A DNA stretch of 64,000 bases from Ptychodera flava (taxonomy: Eukaryota > Hemichordata > Enteropneusta > Ptychoderidae), in assembly GCF_041260155.1 (NCBI RefSeq), contig NC_091945.1, forward strand, positions 29,490,796 to 29,554,795. Direction: 5' to 3'. The position numbers were made by a program, and so were the translations under genes. Of this stretch, positions 61,901 to 64,000 are shown one piece after another; the first letter of the stretch is position 1; the number at the start of each line of letters is the position of its first letter. The notes under the pieces are model-generated. The model did not search any database and was not told where the DNA came from. It was given only the letters and a program-made list of their open reading frames with translations.

Positions 61901-63031
61901 AACATTGTTCGTCCATTTATCACTCTTGCAATATTCGCAAGTTGTGCATTCACGTCTGGCAGTTTCTTTCTCTGTTCATTTTTAGTTTTCTAAATGGTTT
62001 TTGTCTTGTGTTTTCGTCGATATGTCTATCGATGCGATGTTTCGAGTTATGGTTCTACTGTGACGAAATTGAGACAAAATTTGACATTTACGGATACTGA
62101 TTCTTACTGGATCGCCATAGTGTTCAAAACAGATTAAGATATGCTTGTCCATTTGGAATATCTTTTCGCTCTGTGTATATTAAAGGGAATTACACTTAGT
62201 CTCAAAATATCATTTAACGACTGCATGGTTACATAACTATTAACAATTTATATGCTACAATGGAGAAGCAAATATAGGAAAACAAGTTAAATGTACAATA
62301 ATTCGGAAGGGAGACATATTTATGGTACCAAAGACGACAAATGGAAGATCAAGCAAATCAGTGTATTGATTGAATAGGGACATCTGGGGAGTAAGGGGGC
62401 CGTGTGAACCATGTATTGACCGGTTTCCATAATTATCGGTCCGATGAAGCCCTTCGCCGTCAAGCTAGCCGCTTAACGCTAAATGTAAAATATCCATGTG
62501 TACACTGCTATTTTGACTTCCATTAAAATATGTTTGATGCTGCTGGTCTATAAGTGTAAAATTGTTTGAGAATGCCCTGCATGCAAGTAATTGTCGTTAA
62601 GCGTTAACTATGAAGAGGCATGTCATAAAAATATTATTGCCTAAATACACGGGGTTATGTGCCCTCGCAGCAGGAGAACATTCGTCATCCTGGAATCGGG
62701 TAAATTGTCACATGCTCTTAGGCATATAAACATATGTATTCGGGCAATAATTTATAATGATATGTAAGGCTATCTACTCACGTATAGCTGCGAGTATCGG
62801 TCAGACATCATGGCGATACAAAGGTTCAGCAACATAATCAGTACAATTATACCGAACAGAATGTAAAGTATGTAACCAACAGCTATGAAATAAGACGCCA
62901 ATGTCCTTGGTGAACTCAAGGCGGCTGTTCCATTGGACATCATTGACACGGTTCGTTCCTCGATCGTCAGTGATTCCGTCGCGTCTCCTCCGAATATGGT
63001 GAAAACCAGCGACGACAGAGACGATGGAAAG
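58832..63031 (-). CDS. TRPC-like cation channel, gene B (3' part, five exons)
   Basis: The C-terminal part of a second channel of the same family as gene A, on the same strand and upstream of it. Five exons (250, 195, 60, 36 and 84 bases) encode the pore, S6, TRP box and tail, ending in a stop at 58832-58834. Exon order, phases and two exon lengths equal gene A, which shows tandem duplication with divergence. The gene begins to the right of the window; the S1-S5 exon should lie beyond 64000. Protein role as for gene A: cation channel subunit in the plasma membrane, gating stimulus unknown. Confidence 0.9.
59786..59821 (-). CDS. TRP gene B, 36-base microexon
   Basis: EEGILCPFPFPE between a strong acceptor (CTCTTTCTCACCTAG) and donor (GAG|GTGAGT). 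Same size and phase as gene A exon 10. Confidence 0.85.
61336..61395 (-). CDS. TRP gene B, 60-base exon
   Basis: TEMRDVKTSETVADAGNENE between acceptor TGTGTTCAAACAG and donor GAA|GTATGT. Acidic, probably disordered cytoplasmic linker. Confidence 0.82.
61661..61855 (-). CDS. TRP gene B, TRP-box exon
   Basis: 195 bases: GEIDLEWKFQRSRIRMEYIG with TRP box EWKFQR, then a hydrophobic, Cys-rich stretch (SFIIFLLYGCCCCCIPFVFV; five Cys in a row), then KKNETHE. Acceptor TATTTATTGACAG, donor GAG|GTATGC. Confidence 0.94.
62782..63031 (-). CDS. TRP gene B, pore and S6 exon (partial gene's first visible exon)
   Basis: 250 bases starting in the same phase as gene A exon 7: PSSLSSLVFTIFGGDATESL, outer pore with NGT sequon (MSNGTAAL), then S6 ILYILFGIIVLIMLLNLCIA and MMSDRYSQLY. 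Three codons longer than gene A, the difference falling in the outer pore. Acceptor TTTTTTAAAG, donor TATAC|GTGAGT. Confidence 0.94.
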
Positions 63032-64000
63032 CTTTAAAAAATAGGAATTAAACATTGAGTGGGGTAACATCCGAATCCGGATAAAATACAGAATTAACTA
63101 ATGTTTTCAACCCATCAATGCATCTACCTGTAGGCCTATTCCTTGCATTATCTGCAGATTCTTAAAGGGCCATTATTTGTAACTTTTGACCATTTTTACC
63201 TCGGAAAATTCCATGTTGGAGGCTCATATTTTTTGTAAAATGTTGTTCTACGAAGAAACAAACATGATTAGTGATGTTATAGCAACATAAAACTACTAAT
63301 TTTTGTTCAAATGTGTTGCCCTACCGAGCTAGTTTGTTGACGTCTGGCATGCTCAGCGTGCTGGGGAGAATGCAGATATGGTGACGCCGCGATCACGCGA
63401 GATGTACAAGTTCACGTTTATTTCGGGATCAAAACAACATTGCGTCGTGGATTGCCAGACATCTGGCTACGCAACGTACTCTGACAATGGACTACAACGT
63501 AAGTTACCGGGCATAAGTAATGAATATTTATTTTGAAATTGCTGTAAATGGCTCGCGCAGGTGCAGAAGAATGCCTACGTTGCAATCTGCGTGTCAACAG
63601 AGTTTGTATTTCTGAGCGGACAAAAATTGAAATTTTCGTTGTAAATCACATGTAATTTAGTTTTAGGGCACGTAATGTTTCCGAATAATAGGTGATTCTC
63701 TGTTATTTGACAGGCTATTCGACATGAGCCAGTGATCATTTCAATGAAAACTAACGGAAAAATCGCCAGAAGATACAGCTAATGGAATTTTAATTATCCT
63801 GAGTGGGACAAGGTTTTTAAGAAGGATGAAAAATATCCATCTCAATGTTCAGACGTTTTTCCATAAATCATGACATCTCGCGTTCGTTTCATAATGTAGC
63901 ACCATGTAGAAATGCGTTCAGTGCGCAGTGATAATATGTTTGGCCGTGCTGTGGTTTGTTTTACAACTGTCAATCATGAGTGCGTTTCTTGAAAGTAAAG
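63032..64000. other. Intron of TRP gene B, no exon seen
   Basis: No S1-S5-like or ankyrin-like frame is visible. The stretch from 63160 (TTAAAGGGCCATTATTTGTA) looks like the start of a dispersed repeat, but no second copy is in the window. Confidence 0.5.

Overview
The window is an AT-rich, intron-rich, transposon-laden piece of an animal genome. TRPC-type cation channel exons with ankyrin repeats, a U6 snRNA gene, a Mag/SURL-like Ty3 element primed by tRNA-Leu, DIRS-like tyrosine-recombinase retroelement fossils, Harbinger-type DNA transposons and long (TA)n, (CA)n and (CTGT)n arrays together suggest a marine invertebrate, perhaps a hemichordate, echinoderm or cephalochordate. The species cannot be fixed from the sequence alone.

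Layout. 1-240: what looks like a heat-shock promoter firing leftwards out of the window. 270-2066: a 180-bp satellite-like array with an inserted tRNA-like SINE. 2067-5649: no recognisable gene. 5650-22000: a nest of mobile elements. An old DIRS-like retroelement is split by a Harbinger-like DNA transposon with 195-bp inverted ends. That transposon is split by a young Ty3/gypsy element (LTRs 2 differences in 208 bp), and the Ty3 element is split by a non-autonomous DNA element. Further right, the DIRS-like remains carry a tandem-monomer repeat which itself contains a truncated LINE. 22000-30400: more DNA transposons and no host gene. 30436-30542: a U6 snRNA gene with a TATA box at the expected distance.

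32750-63031 (minus strand): two neighbouring paralogous TRP channel genes. Gene A can be followed through eleven exons (2151 coding bases, 716 residues) whose splice phases all agree: N-terminal exon, two ankyrin-repeat exons, TRP_2 region, S1-S5 exon, pore/S6 exon, TRP-box exon, and three small C-terminal exons including a 36-base microexon. Gene B shows the matching last five exons, including the same 36-base and 195-base exons; its 5' part lies beyond the right edge. Both proteins should be plasma-membrane cation channel subunits; both carry an FGGD motif where vertebrate TRPC channels have an FGL-type filter.

Gene A introns are full of transposons. Two copies of one Harbinger-type element lie in opposite orientation on either side of exon 2, a layout that could fold in the pre-mRNA.
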